Shown: positions 29,912 through 38,481 of the stretch, one piece after another
How positions within the stretch are numbered: the first letter of the stretch is position 1
Layout: every line of letters begins with the position of its first letter
Assembly: GCA_046296295.1 (NCBI GenBank)
Contig: JBKBLG010000012.1
Span: 1 to 64,000 of the forward strand
Direction: 5' to 3'
Length of the DNA: 64,000 nucleotides
Origin: UBA10646 sp046296295
GTDB lineage: Bacteria > Bacteroidota > Bacteroidia > Chitinophagales > Chitinophagaceae
Translations under genes and position numbers: made by a program
Notes under the pieces: generated by a model
The model's database searches: none
Told to the model about the DNA's origin: nothing
The model's input: the letters and a program-made list of their open reading frames with translations, nothing else

Positions 29912-31966
29912 TTATGGTGCTACAGGTAAGCTAATAGTAAATGTACTGCCCTTACCCGGTTCGCTATCAACAGTAATTGTGCCCCTATTTAACTCAACAA
30001 ACTCTTTACAAATTGATAAGCCTAGCCCTATACCCTTCTCACCTTTAGTTCCAACTCCTCTTACTTGCTGACCATTTGTAAACAACTGCTGTAATTTATC
30101 GGCTGATATACCAATGCCAGTATCTATTACACTTAGCTTTACCATATTACCATCTACTGTTGCTGTGATTTGAATTACCCCATGCTCAAAGCTGAACTTA
30201 ATGGCATTTACCGTAAGGTTACGAATAACAATTTCAATTTGATGTTCATCGGCTACAACTTGAATAGATGGCACACTTAAATTAAATTGTATTTTTTTAT
30301 ATGCAACAATATCGGCTGTTAATCCAATTACTTTATTAACGAGTATCTGCAAATCGAATTTTTTAGGATTGGTAGAAATACCTTGCTGCTGCGAACGAGC
30401 CCATTCTAATAAGTTTTCTGTGTTGTTATAAAGGGTACTAATACTATGCCCTAACGATGGTAGTAGTGGCTCAAACTCTTCCATGGTAAGCTTACCACTA
30501 TTCACCAAATCAATCATTTGTTTGAATGTTGCGATAGGACTTCGTAAATCGTGAGCGATAATAGAAAAGAGTTTGTCTTTAGTGGCATTACTTTGTTTTA
30601 AAGCAATATTACTAATTTGCAAAGCTTGTGTACGCTCCATCACCTTTGCTTCAAGCTCTTTATTCTTTGCTTCTGTAATGGTTTTAATGGTATTAATTTG
30701 TTGTTGAAGTAGTTGCTGTTTTTCTTCTTCTTTTACCGCAAGGCTTACCTGTAATACTCTGTAACGATATGCCAGCACCACCGCTAATACCAAGGCTTCC
30801 AATATTATGGCATATCTGAACTTGAGTACTGCACTTTCGTAAATGGTATCTGAAGTTGCATTTAATTCTTTATATATATATAACCCGGCAATGATAGCTG
30901 TGCCAAGCATTAAACCGCTTTGTGCTATAACAAGCCATAAAGCTATTTTATTACCTTTACTCCAAGCATAAAAAGTATAGATATATACCCCTAATGCAAA
31001 GATGGAAGCAAGTGCTGCCATTAGGTTATTATCAATAGATATTTCGCTGTATGGTGTTGCATAAATAAAAGCCTCATACAACGAAATAATTGGCGGAAAA
31101 ATTAATCCAACTTTTCCAATATTAATCAATCTAATTAATAAAGTTGACTGTAATGGTTGCTGTAAAAATGATATGAAAAAACGTAAGTACGACCAACAAA
31201 TAATAGCAATAGAAGTAACTACTATTGCATCTATCTGAAACTGATTGAGAGTAGAATAATAGAACAGTGTTTTATTGAGTACAAAACAGCCTACTGCTAT
31301 CAAATAAATGACGTAATAGAGATAGGTTTTATCTTTTAAAAAAAAGTATAGTGTTGCATTGTATACCACTATCGCTAAGAAAACACCTATGAAAAATAAG
31401 TCCCATCCTAAAACATTGTTGTTACTGGCAAGTACACTTTCTTCTGATCTTAAAGCAATTGAGAGTAGTTCATTCGATTCAACATCTCGGTGAATGTATA
31501 GCAACACTGTAAATGCTGTATCAACTGTGCTTGGTAATTGCAAAAAATTAAATGATATTTTATCGGAACGTTGCGGCTTTGGTAGATAAATACCATTCTC
31601 TGCATATTTCGCACCTGTTTGTGCATCAAATACTGCGTTGTAGGTATTTCTACCAATAGATACAATCCATTGAGCATTATCTTTGCCTCTTGCTCTAATG
31701 AGGTTAAACGCAACCCAGCAGTTTTTATTCTGCAAATCGTCAGTTGTATTCACTTTAAACCGACCTGCTTTTAGTGCAGCTATTGCTGCTTTTATATTAG
31801 GCGTGTCGGCAGCATCCCAAATCGCAAATTGTGGTATAGGAATAAGCTCACGCTGTGCCGTATCGGGCATATAAGCCGGCAGGTTGGGCTGTGCTGCCAA
31901 TAACAAACTGCTCCAGCAAGCCAGCAATGTGATGAATAGTTTTGATATCATAGATTTGCTTGACAT
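29912..31966 (-). CDS. 7TMR-DISM sensor histidine kinase
   Basis: 684 residues. There is a signal peptide, a periplasmic DISM-like beta domain (to about residue 180) and seven hydrophobic segments (about 180-390) typical of 7TMR-DISM receptors. A coiled coil leads into HisKA with the phospho-acceptor His in LFSIIAHDLRSPIATF. The ATPase domain has N (VIRNLTVNAIKFSF), G1 (VIDTGIGI) and G2 (KGIGLGLSICKEF) boxes. No response regulator is adjacent, so its partner lies elsewhere. The exact dispersed word in the N box encodes LTVNA, so the word is tolerated in a catalytic motif. A variant at 30730-30743 encodes LAVKE in the coiled coil. Confidence 0.93.
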   Translation of the reverse strand: MSSKSMISKLFITLLACWSSLLLAAQPNLPAYMPDTAQRELIPIPQFAIWDAADTPNIKAAIAALKAGRFKVNTTDDLQNKNCWVAFNLIRARGKDNAQWIVSIGRNTYNAVFDAQTGAKYAENGIYLPKPQRSDKISFNFLQLPSTVDTAFTVLLYIHRDVESNELLSIALRSEESVLASNNNVLGWDLFFIGVFLAIVVYNATLYFFLKDKTYLYYVIYLIAVGCFVLNKTLFYYSTLNQFQIDAIVVTSIAIICWSYLRFFISFLQQPLQSTLLIRLINIGKVGLIFPPIISLYEAFIYATPYSEISIDNNLMAALASIFALGVYIYTFYAWSKGNKIALWLVIAQSGLMLGTAIIAGLYIYKELNATSDTIYESAVLKFRYAIILEALVLAVVLAYRYRVLQVSLAVKEEEKQQLLQQQINTIKTITEAKNKELEAKVMERTQALQISNIALKQSNATKDKLFSIIAHDLRSPIATFKQMIDLVNSGKLTMEEFEPLLPSLGHSISTLYNNTENLLEWARSQQQGISTNPKKFDLQILVNKVIGLTADIVAYKKIQFNLSVPSIQVVADEHQIEIVIRNLTVNAIKFSFEHGVIQITATVDGNMVKLSVIDTGIGISADKLQQLFTNGQQVRGVGTKGEKGIGLGLSICKEFVELNRGTITVDSEPGKGSTFTISLPVAP
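30205..30218 (+). repeat. Exact copy of dispersed word CATTTACCGTAAGG
   Basis: Encodes LTVNA inside the ATPase N box of the 7TMR-DISM kinase. Confidence 0.9.
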
Positions 31967-31984
31967 AGGGTAAAAGGCAACTTG

Positions 31985-33304
31985 TTACAAATACGTCATT
32001 TTACCCGCATACCTTTCTTCAAACGAGCGTATCATAGCATTGATATGCTCATTCGCAGGATATTGCTTAATTCTTTTTTTAATATCGTTTATTGTTCGCC
32101 ACTTGAAATTGTTGGGTAACATACCAAATCCATAGAAACTACCCTTTTCTACCAACACACAACTTATTCCTTCATCTGTGGCTTCTTGTAACAAGTAGGT
32201 AGGTTGCTGTGCCTTTAAAAAGGCAACAGCTTTCAATACTTTTTCGTTATACAATTCATGAGACTCCAGTAATGCCGATGGCACTTTACTCAAACAGCAT
32301 AAGTACGGGTCTAATTCAAAATTTTGTACCAAACGCCATAATAACCGATGAACATCTACCAAGTAAGCAGTACGGTACAAAAATGGTTGTGTTCTTTGCA
32401 ATTTATCTATCACTAGTCGTAAGTATCCAACACTATCTGTGTATAAGCAAATACCATAATTACTAGCACGTACTTTCTGACTAACATTATACACAGGCCA
32501 GTGTTTTCTAATTTCAACACTTTCTAACAACAGCGCTGTTAGCTCGGTGGGTGTGGTAGTGTAACTTATCGCATGAATTTCTCGCAGGAACTGTTGCCGC
32601 TTTTTACCAATATCGTGCCCCGTAAAATGACTTACAACGCGTTGTTTGATTTGCTTAGCCTTGCCAACATAAATAATTTTTCCTGCTGCATTGTGGAAAT
32701 AATACACCCCAGGTTGTTGCGGCAATTGCTTCACGTACGATTTATCGAGATTGGGAGGTAATATGTATTCTTGATTACCCTTTTTAAGCATTTCTTTTAC
32801 AAGTGCTTCACCACCTACCTCAAAACATTTTTGAAACAAAATGGCTGTAGCCATCGCATCGCCATCGGCCCTATGCTTATTTTGATGTGGTATCTGTAAT
32901 ATTTGGGTAATACTTTCTAAGCCATACTTCTTATGCCCCGGAAATGCCTGCCGAGCCATACGCAGGGTGCATATTTTTTTTACCGCAAGGTTATACCCAA
33001 CTGCTTCTAAATGATGACGTAAAAAGGTATAATCGAAATTAACATTGTGTGCTACAAAAATGCGGTTACGTAGTAGATTGTAGATTTTATCTGCTACTTG
33101 CGTAAATGGAGGTGCATCGGCCACCGTGTAATTATAAATGCCCGTAAGCTGCGATACAAACTGAGGAATAGGTACCCCCGGGTTAATAAGTGTGGTATAA
33201 ATACCCTCTACCTCAGTACCGTTGTGAAGTACAATGGCAATTTCGGTAATTCCATTACTGGCGGGGAAGCTACCTGTGGTTTCTATATCTACAATGGCAT
33301 ACAC
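31985..33304 (-). CDS. DEDDh exonuclease fused to a GIY-YIG nuclease domain
   Basis: 439 residues in two nuclease modules. Residues 1-165 are a DnaQ-like 3'-5' exonuclease with D6 and E8 in VDIETTG, FVAHNVNFDYTFL and a final HRADGDAMA. Residues 190-280 are a GIY-YIG domain like the N-terminus of UvrC (PGVYYFHNAAGKIIYVGKAK, LLLESVEIRKHWPVYN). The remaining 150 residues have no motif I recognise. Exonuclease/UvrC-N fusions are known and related proteins take part in nucleotide-excision-type repair. A repair role here is inferred. It is 19 bases upstream of the sensor kinase on the same strand. Confidence 0.9.
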   Translation of the reverse strand: MYAIVDIETTGSFPASNGITEIAIVLHNGTEVEGIYTTLINPGVPIPQFVSQLTGIYNYTVADAPPFTQVADKIYNLLRNRIFVAHNVNFDYTFLRHHLEAVGYNLAVKKICTLRMARQAFPGHKKYGLESITQILQIPHQNKHRADGDAMATAILFQKCFEVGGEALVKEMLKKGNQEYILPPNLDKSYVKQLPQQPGVYYFHNAAGKIIYVGKAKQIKQRVVSHFTGHDIGKKRQQFLREIHAISYTTTPTELTALLLESVEIRKHWPVYNVSQKVRASNYGICLYTDSVGYLRLVIDKLQRTQPFLYRTAYLVDVHRLLWRLVQNFELDPYLCCLSKVPSALLESHELYNEKVLKAVAFLKAQQPTYLLQEATDEGISCVLVEKGSFYGFGMLPNNFKWRTINDIKKRIKQYPANEHINAMIRSFEERYAGKMTYL

Positions 33305-33467
33305 ATGGGCAAGCTAAATCATTTATAACAAAAATGGATATGATTGTAATAATTTACCACATGAAGCTACAGATATGTTGTACATGTGAATTAAGATAAT
33401 TTTTACAATTTTAACGCTCATGCTACCCAAACAATCCTAATTTTACGTCATCAACCCGCGTTTTTTT

Positions 33468-33692
33468 ATGCGTATTATACTATCACTTTCTGCGTTTATG
33501 TTTTTGTTATCGGCCTGTAACGGCAAACTTAGCACCTTACAAAAAGGCTGCCAAGCGGCTAAGCAAGCTATTAATATATGTTCACAAACCTACGAGCAAG
33601 CACAAACCATAGCTCCTGCCGATGTAACAGTCAGTAGTTATGAAGAAGTACCCACCATTAATATGCTTTGGACTGCCAGATTATTGCATTAA
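33468..33692 (+). CDS. Small lipoprotein, function unknown
   Basis: 74 residues with a signal peptide and lipobox (FLLSAC, Cys at about residue 17). The mature part carries two further Cys residues (QKGC, INIC) that could form a disulfide. No family was recognised. A terminator hairpin follows 28 bases after the stop, which supports it as a real single-gene unit. Confidence 0.6.
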   Translation: MRIILSLSAFMFLLSACNGKLSTLQKGCQAAKQAINICSQTYEQAQTIAPADVTVSSYEEVPTINMLWTARLLH

Positions 33693-33720
33693 TACCCCTT
33701 TTTCATTTAAAATATACATA

Positions 33721-33750
33721 CTGCCACCCAAAGGGTGGCAGTTGTGTTTT
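33721..33750 (+). terminator. Intrinsic terminator of the small lipoprotein gene
   Basis: CTGCCACCC / GGGTGGCAG around AAA, followed by TTGTGTTTTT. Confidence 0.85.
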
Positions 33751-33766
33751 TAGCCCGTTTAAAACG

Positions 33767-33774
33767 TAGTTTTG
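33767..33774 (+). promoter_or_regulatory. Possible -7 box (TAGTTTTG) for valS
   Basis: Matches TAnnTTTG 36 bases before the ATG. A TTG lies 22 bases upstream, a slightly long spacing. Confidence 0.4.
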
Positions 33775-33809
33775 CCAGCCACATTATCAGACGCTAATTA
33801 TTAGACAAT

Positions 33810-36464
33810 ATGAGCTCGTTAAGTAAAAACTTCGAACCACAACAAGTAGATGCCAAATGGTATCAAAATTGGCTCGATAAAAAATATTTTAATAGTACGC
33901 CCGACCAGCGCCCCGCCTACACCATCGTAATTCCGCCACCAAATGTAACAGGGGTATTACACATGGGACATTGCCTTAATAACACCATACAAGATATTTT
34001 GGCTCGCCGTGCTCGTATGCAAGGCTACAACGTTTGTTGGGTACCTGGCACCGACCATGCCAGCATTGCTACCGAAGCAAAAGTGGTGCAAATGCTCCGC
34101 GAAAAAGGCATCCCAAAAAGCAGCCTATCTCGTGAAGCTTTTTTGCAATATGCCTGGGAATGGAAAGAAAAATACGGTGGCATTATTTTAGAGCAACTCA
34201 AAAAAATGGGTGCTAGCCTCGATTGGAATAGAGTTGCTTTTACCATGGACGAACACTATTACGCCAGCGTTATCAGCGTGTTCAACGATTTGTACGAAAA
34301 AGGGCTCATTTATCGTGGCAAACGCATGAGTAATTGGGATCCAAAAGCCAAAACAGCGCNNNNNNNNNNAGCGCTTTCCGACGAAGAAGTAATTCGTAAA
34401 GAAATACAGCAGCAGCTATATCATATTCAATACCTTACGGTAAATGAACAAGGCGAAACTACTGGCAACATCACCATTGCCACTGTTCGGCCTGAAACTA
34501 TTATGGGTGATACTGCAATTTGCGTACATCCGAACGATACCCGTTACCAACACTTACATGGGCAATATGCCATTGTTCCACTTATTAATCGCCGCATCCC
34601 CATCATCACCGATGAGTATGTTGCTATGGATTTTGGCACAGGAGCCTTAAAAGTTACACCAGCACACGACATGAACGATTATCAGTTAGGACAGAAACAC
34701 CAACTCGAAATCGTTGATGTACTCAATGATGATGGAACTTTAAGCGAGGCTGCTCAAATTTATGTTGGCCTAGATCGTTTTGAAGCTCGTAAGAAAATTG
34801 CTGCCGAGCTACAAGAAAAAGGCTATTTAATTAAAACCGAAACCTATACCAGCGAAGTAGGCCATAGCGAACGAAGCGATGCGGTAGTAGAACCTCGCCT
34901 TAGCTTACAATGGTGGGTTAAAATGGAGCCTTTAGCTACCAAAGCTTTAGAAGTTGTAATGAGCGATGAAGTAAGCTTTGTACCTGCCAAGTTCAAAAAC
35001 CTATACCGCCATTGGATGGAAAACATCAAAGATTGGTGTATTAGTCGCCAATTATGGTGGGGGCATCGAATACCTGCCTGGTACGATGAAAAGGGTAATT
35101 ATGTAGTAGCCAATAACGAAACAGAGGCGTATCAAAAATATGCTGCTACATATGGCAATACCAATGTAACACTTCAGCAAGATGAGGATTGTTTAGATAC
35201 TTGGTTTTCTTCTTGGTTATGGCCATTTGAGGTGTTCAAAGGTTACAGCAACCCCAACAATCCCGATATTAACTATTACTACCCTACTGCTACGTTGGTA
35301 ACAGCACCAGAAATCATTTTCTTTTGGGTTGCTCGAATGATTATGGCAGGCTTAGAATATCAACAGCAGATACCTTTCAAGCATGTTTATTTTACAGGTA
35401 TTGTTCGCGATAAGCTAGGCCGAAAAATGAGTAAAAGCTTAGGCAATAGTCCCGACTTACTTGGCTTAATAGATCAATATGGTGCCGACGCTGTTCGTTT
35501 TGGTATTATGATTGCTAGCCCTGCCGGTAACGATATACTTTTCGATGAAGCAAGCCTTGAACAAGGTCGTAACTTCAATAACAAACTTTGGAATGCACTG
35601 AAACTCGTAAAAATGTGGGAAGCTAAGCTTGGCACCACAAACGATAGCGATAACAACGCTGCACAATTTGCCACTGCTTGGTTTGAACATCGCTTGCAGC
35701 AAACCAAAGCAGAGGTGTATAATTTAATGGATCAATTCAAACTAAGTGAAGCATTAAAAACCATTTATAGCCTTATTTGGGACGATTTCTGTAGCTGGTA
35801 CTTAGAGTGGGTAAAGCCTGGTTACGAACAACCCATGAACGCTGCCATTTACCAGAAAACAATTGGCTTTTTCGATGAATTAATGGCTATCCTCCATCCG
35901 TTCATGCCGTTTATAACTGAAGAAATTTATCACCAATTACAAGAACGTGCGAACGACATTTGCGTAAGCCAAATTCAAGCTCCTAAACCTGTAGATAGCA
36001 GCATTGTAGCTGCAGGCGAATTATTAAAGCAAGTAATTACCCAGCTACGAGATGCCCGTAATAAAAACCAACTTAAACCAAAAGATACCATTGAATTAAG
36101 TGTTCAAACGCAAGCTGCTGCCACTTATCAGCAAATTGCAGGTATTCTGCAAAAGCAGGTAAATGCAGTTAGCTTTACTGTTGTAGATGCTCCAACACCC
36201 AGTGCCATTGTTGTAGCTGTTGAACAAGATAAATTTTACTTGAAAAGCAATGCTGCTGTAGATACCAATGCATTAAAAGCTGAATTAGAAAAAGATTTAG
36301 CGTATCAAAAAGGCTTTTTAGAATCGGTAATGAAAAAGCTTAGCAATGAACGCTTTATGGCCAATGCCAAGCCCGATGTTATTGCTAATGAAGAAAAGAA
36401 GAAAGCCGATGCCGAAGCTCGTATTAAAACCATCGAAGAAAGTTTAGCCACACTTTCGGCGTAA
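33810..36464 (+). CDS. valS: Valyl-tRNA synthetase (contains an assembly gap)
   Basis: Charges tRNA-Val in the cytoplasm. 884 codons as given. The class I signatures are present: HIGH-like PPPNVTGVLHMGHCLN (about residues 42-57) and KMSKS in GRKMSKSLGNS. The editing domain, anticodon-binding region and a C-terminal coiled-coil arm (LEKDLAYQKGFLESVMKKL) are intact. Ten Ns at 34360-34369 interrupt the editing-domain side after KAKTA. The same five bases flank the gap, so the true text is probably KTALSDEEV with no missing residues. A copy of the dispersed word at 34433-34446 encodes LTVNE. Confidence 0.96.
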   Translation: MSSLSKNFEPQQVDAKWYQNWLDKKYFNSTPDQRPAYTIVIPPPNVTGVLHMGHCLNNTIQDILARRARMQGYNVCWVPGTDHASIATEAKVVQMLREKGIPKSSLSREAFLQYAWEWKEKYGGIILEQLKKMGASLDWNRVAFTMDEHYYASVISVFNDLYEKGLIYRGKRMSNWDPKAKTAXXXXALSDEEVIRKEIQQQLYHIQYLTVNEQGETTGNITIATVRPETIMGDTAICVHPNDTRYQHLHGQYAIVPLINRRIPIITDEYVAMDFGTGALKVTPAHDMNDYQLGQKHQLEIVDVLNDDGTLSEAAQIYVGLDRFEARKKIAAELQEKGYLIKTETYTSEVGHSERSDAVVEPRLSLQWWVKMEPLATKALEVVMSDEVSFVPAKFKNLYRHWMENIKDWCISRQLWWGHRIPAWYDEKGNYVVANNETEAYQKYAATYGNTNVTLQQDEDCLDTWFSSWLWPFEVFKGYSNPNNPDINYYYPTATLVTAPEIIFFWVARMIMAGLEYQQQIPFKHVYFTGIVRDKLGRKMSKSLGNSPDLLGLIDQYGADAVRFGIMIASPAGNDILFDEASLEQGRNFNNKLWNALKLVKMWEAKLGTTNDSDNNAAQFATAWFEHRLQQTKAEVYNLMDQFKLSEALKTIYSLIWDDFCSWYLEWVKPGYEQPMNAAIYQKTIGFFDELMAILHPFMPFITEEIYHQLQERANDICVSQIQAPKPVDSSIVAAGELLKQVITQLRDARNKNQLKPKDTIELSVQTQAAATYQQIAGILQKQVNAVSFTVVDAPTPSAIVVAVEQDKFYLKSNAAVDTNALKAELEKDLAYQKGFLESVMKKLSNERFMANAKPDVIANEEKKKADAEARIKTIEESLATLSA
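34360..34369. other. Assembly gap of ten Ns inside valS
   Basis: AGCGC lies immediately on both sides (34355-34359 and 34370-34374). Removing the Ns and one copy (15 bases) keeps the frame and gives the family-typical TALSDEEV. Confidence 0.95.
34433..34446 (-). repeat. Exact copy of dispersed word CATTTACCGTAAGG
   Basis: Encodes LTVNE in the valS editing-domain region. It is preceded by TA, completing the TACC-TTAC-GGTA inverted repeat. Confidence 0.9.
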
Positions 36465-36473
36465 TTCATTGCT

Positions 36474-36965
36474 ATGTACATTATTAACGCCAACTTAGAA
36501 CATATAGAAGTAATACAACGTATTGCATACGAAACTTGGCCTGTTGCCTATGGCAATATTATTTCGGCAGCACAAATTACATATATGCTTGAAAAGGTAT
36601 ATAATACACCTGTGCTAACCCAACAAATACAAGGTGGGCATCAGTTTCTGCTAGCACAAAATAACAATGGCGAATTTGTAGGATTTGCAGGCATAGGCCG
36701 CGAACCTATGGAAGCCCTGTATAAGTTGCACAAATTGTATGTACTACCCACCGCACAAGGTACAGGTGCTGGTAAAGCCTTGCTACAAGCCGCATGTGAG
36801 CTTGCGAAATTTCAGGGTGGCGAACAAATGATATTACAAGTGAACCGACAAAACCCTGCCGTTGCATTCTATCAACAGCAGGGTTTTACTATTTTATACG
36901 AACAAGATTTACCTATTGGTGAAGGCTATTTTATGAACGATTATATCATGGGTAAAGCCTTGTAA
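36474..36965 (+). CDS. GNAT-family N-acetyltransferase
   Basis: 163 residues with the GNAT acetyl-CoA fold: LHKLYVLPTAQGTGAGKALLQAA contains the Q/R-x-x-G-x-G/A loop, and VNRQNPAVAFYQQQGFTI is the C-terminal signature. It starts 9 bases after valS and is probably on the same transcript. The substrate is unknown. Confidence 0.92.
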   Translation: MYIINANLEHIEVIQRIAYETWPVAYGNIISAAQITYMLEKVYNTPVLTQQIQGGHQFLLAQNNNGEFVGFAGIGREPMEALYKLHKLYVLPTAQGTGAGKALLQAACELAKFQGGEQMILQVNRQNPAVAFYQQQGFTILYEQDLPIGEGYFMNDYIMGKAL

Positions 36966-36967
36966 TA

Positions 36968-37699
36968 TTAATTCGATAAATACTCAACTCGCATTGTAAT
37001 AGATGCAGTCTTCTCCTTTGATGTAGTGTTAAAAGATCCGCCATAACTAAATGCTTCATTATCATTTTTACCAGTTATTTGAAACACACCCATAGTTGCT
37101 TTCTTTAAAGCACCCAAGCCCGTACCAGAATTTTTGGCAATGGTTTCGGCTCGTAGCTTAGCATCGGCACTGGCTTTAGCAAGTAAGTCTATTTTAAGTT
37201 CGTTCAGTTTGGTGTAGTAATAGGCTGGCGATTGCGAGTTAAACTCAATCCCTTTTTGCAACAATTCAGTTACTTCTCTCGATATACGTTCAACTAAATT
37301 AATATCTGTTGAATGTACTTTCACCATACCATTTAACGCATACCCATTAAATACCGAGCCTGTTACACGCCCCTCATTATCATACTTATTTTCATATATT
37401 TTTTGCACATCAATGCTTGAAAATACAATGGTAGAATCTGGTAATCCTTTCTCTTTTAAGTAGGCTCTAATTGTTGCTTCATCTGCTTTTATTACAGCAT
37501 AAGCTTGTTTTAAATCGAAACCTGTTCTATTAAATCGGCCTTGCCACACAATTAAATCACTAGTAAAATCTCTTTCTGCTAACCCAGTAACTATAATGGT
37601 TTCAGTGCTGGTATACTTATACTTAAAAGCATTGCCCAATTGCCATCAGGTAATAACAATAGCAAGGGCAATAGCCGCAGCACTAACATAAGATTTCAT
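36968..37699 (-). pseudogene. SIMPL-domain (DUF541) protein with a premature TGA in its N-terminal membrane anchor
   Basis: The SIMPL/DUF541 body (IIVTGLAERDFTSDLIVWQG, SIDVQKIYENKY, KLRAETIAKNSGTGLGAL) is intact over about 220 codons but has no good start of its own. An ATG at 37699, in the same frame, gives MKSYVSAAAIALAIVIT, a TGA at 37646-37648, then WQLGNAFKYKY. A GGA to TGA change would restore a normal signal anchor followed by the body. As written the anchor cannot join the domain unless translation restarts. Sequencing error is possible. Two copies of the dispersed word lie just upstream. Confidence 0.8.
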
Positions 37700-37785
37700 A
37701 ATGGTTGTTTTATTGTTTGAATATAGGCAGTTCCTTTGCATGTTCGCAAGCATCGTAATTGCTTATTAACAAAATAATAAGTGTG

Positions 37786-37799
37786 CCTTACGGCAAATG
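37786..37799 (-). repeat. One-mismatch copy of the dispersed word, half of an inverted pair
   Basis: CCTTACGGCAAATG, facing the exact copy at 37848-37861 across 48 bases. Together they could form a 16-bp stem with one G-U or mismatched pair downstream of the lrp gene. Confidence 0.85.
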
Positions 37800-37847
37800 T
37801 TAACGCAACCATGAACTACTAGTTTTCTATCAATTTTAGTGCTACCA

Positions 37848-37861
37848 CATTTACCGTAAGG
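37848..37861 (+). repeat. Exact copy of dispersed word CATTTACCGTAAGG, half of an inverted pair
   Basis: Two bases from the stop codon of the Lrp-family gene. Confidence 0.9.
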
Positions 37862-37863
37862 TA

Positions 37864-38361
37864 CTACCCTACCAATACATGCGTTTGTTTGATCACACCC
37901 ATTACAAATACACTTTGTACATGACCAATATTTTCGGCCTGACTTAGTTTATTCACATGAAAATCGTAATAACGTTCCATGTTTTCGGCTACTACTTTCA
38001 GCATAAAATCAAACTCACCACTAATGCTGTAGCATTCAATTACTTCAGGCAGTGCTAGTATATGTGAAATAAAACTCTTACCGGCATTTTTGTTGTGCTC
38101 TTTTAGGCTTACATAACATATTACCATCAACCCTTTTTTAACCTTAGCAGCGTTCACTAAAGTTACATACTGCTCAATGATACCTGCTTGTTCCATACGT
38201 TTAATCCGTTCGTGAACGGGTGTAGTACTGAGGTGAACAGCTCTTGCAATTTCTTTAACTGTAGCTTTTGCATTTTTTTGTAATACCGCTAAAATGGCTA
38301 AGTCTTTAGCATCGGGCAGGTAAGCTTCACTGGTACTTTGTTCTAAGGAAGGCAGTTTCAT
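37864..38361 (-). CDS. Lrp/AsnC-family transcriptional regulator
   Basis: 165 residues: an N-terminal AsnC helix-turn-helix (DAKDLAILAVLQKNAKATVKEIARAVHLSTTPVHERIKRM) and a C-terminal RAM ligand-binding domain (PEVIECYSISGEFDFMLKVV). It is divergent from ahcY, with 120 bases between them, so it may control ahcY or itself. The effector is unknown, though the family commonly senses amino acids. No canonical terminator follows, but the inverted pair of dispersed words does. Confidence 0.94.
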   Translation of the reverse strand: MKLPSLEQSTSEAYLPDAKDLAILAVLQKNAKATVKEIARAVHLSTTPVHERIKRMEQAGIIEQYVTLVNAAKVKKGLMVICYVSLKEHNKNAGKSFISHILALPEVIECYSISGEFDFMLKVVAENMERYYDFHVNKLSQAENIGHVQSVFVMGVIKQTHVLVG

Positions 38362-38481
38362 GCTCTTAAATTAAGTATTTATACTGCCAAATTCACATAT
38401 TAGCGTAAGTAATTCTAAATAGTTAGAAAATCATGCAATTTTGTTCTATAAAAACTACTTTCGCATTTCAATTTTTAAATC

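Noticed and set aside
11623..37648. Genetic-code reassignment of TAA or TGA
   Set aside because: TAA ends most genes and TGA ends bioB and the HsdR-N gene at family-typical positions.
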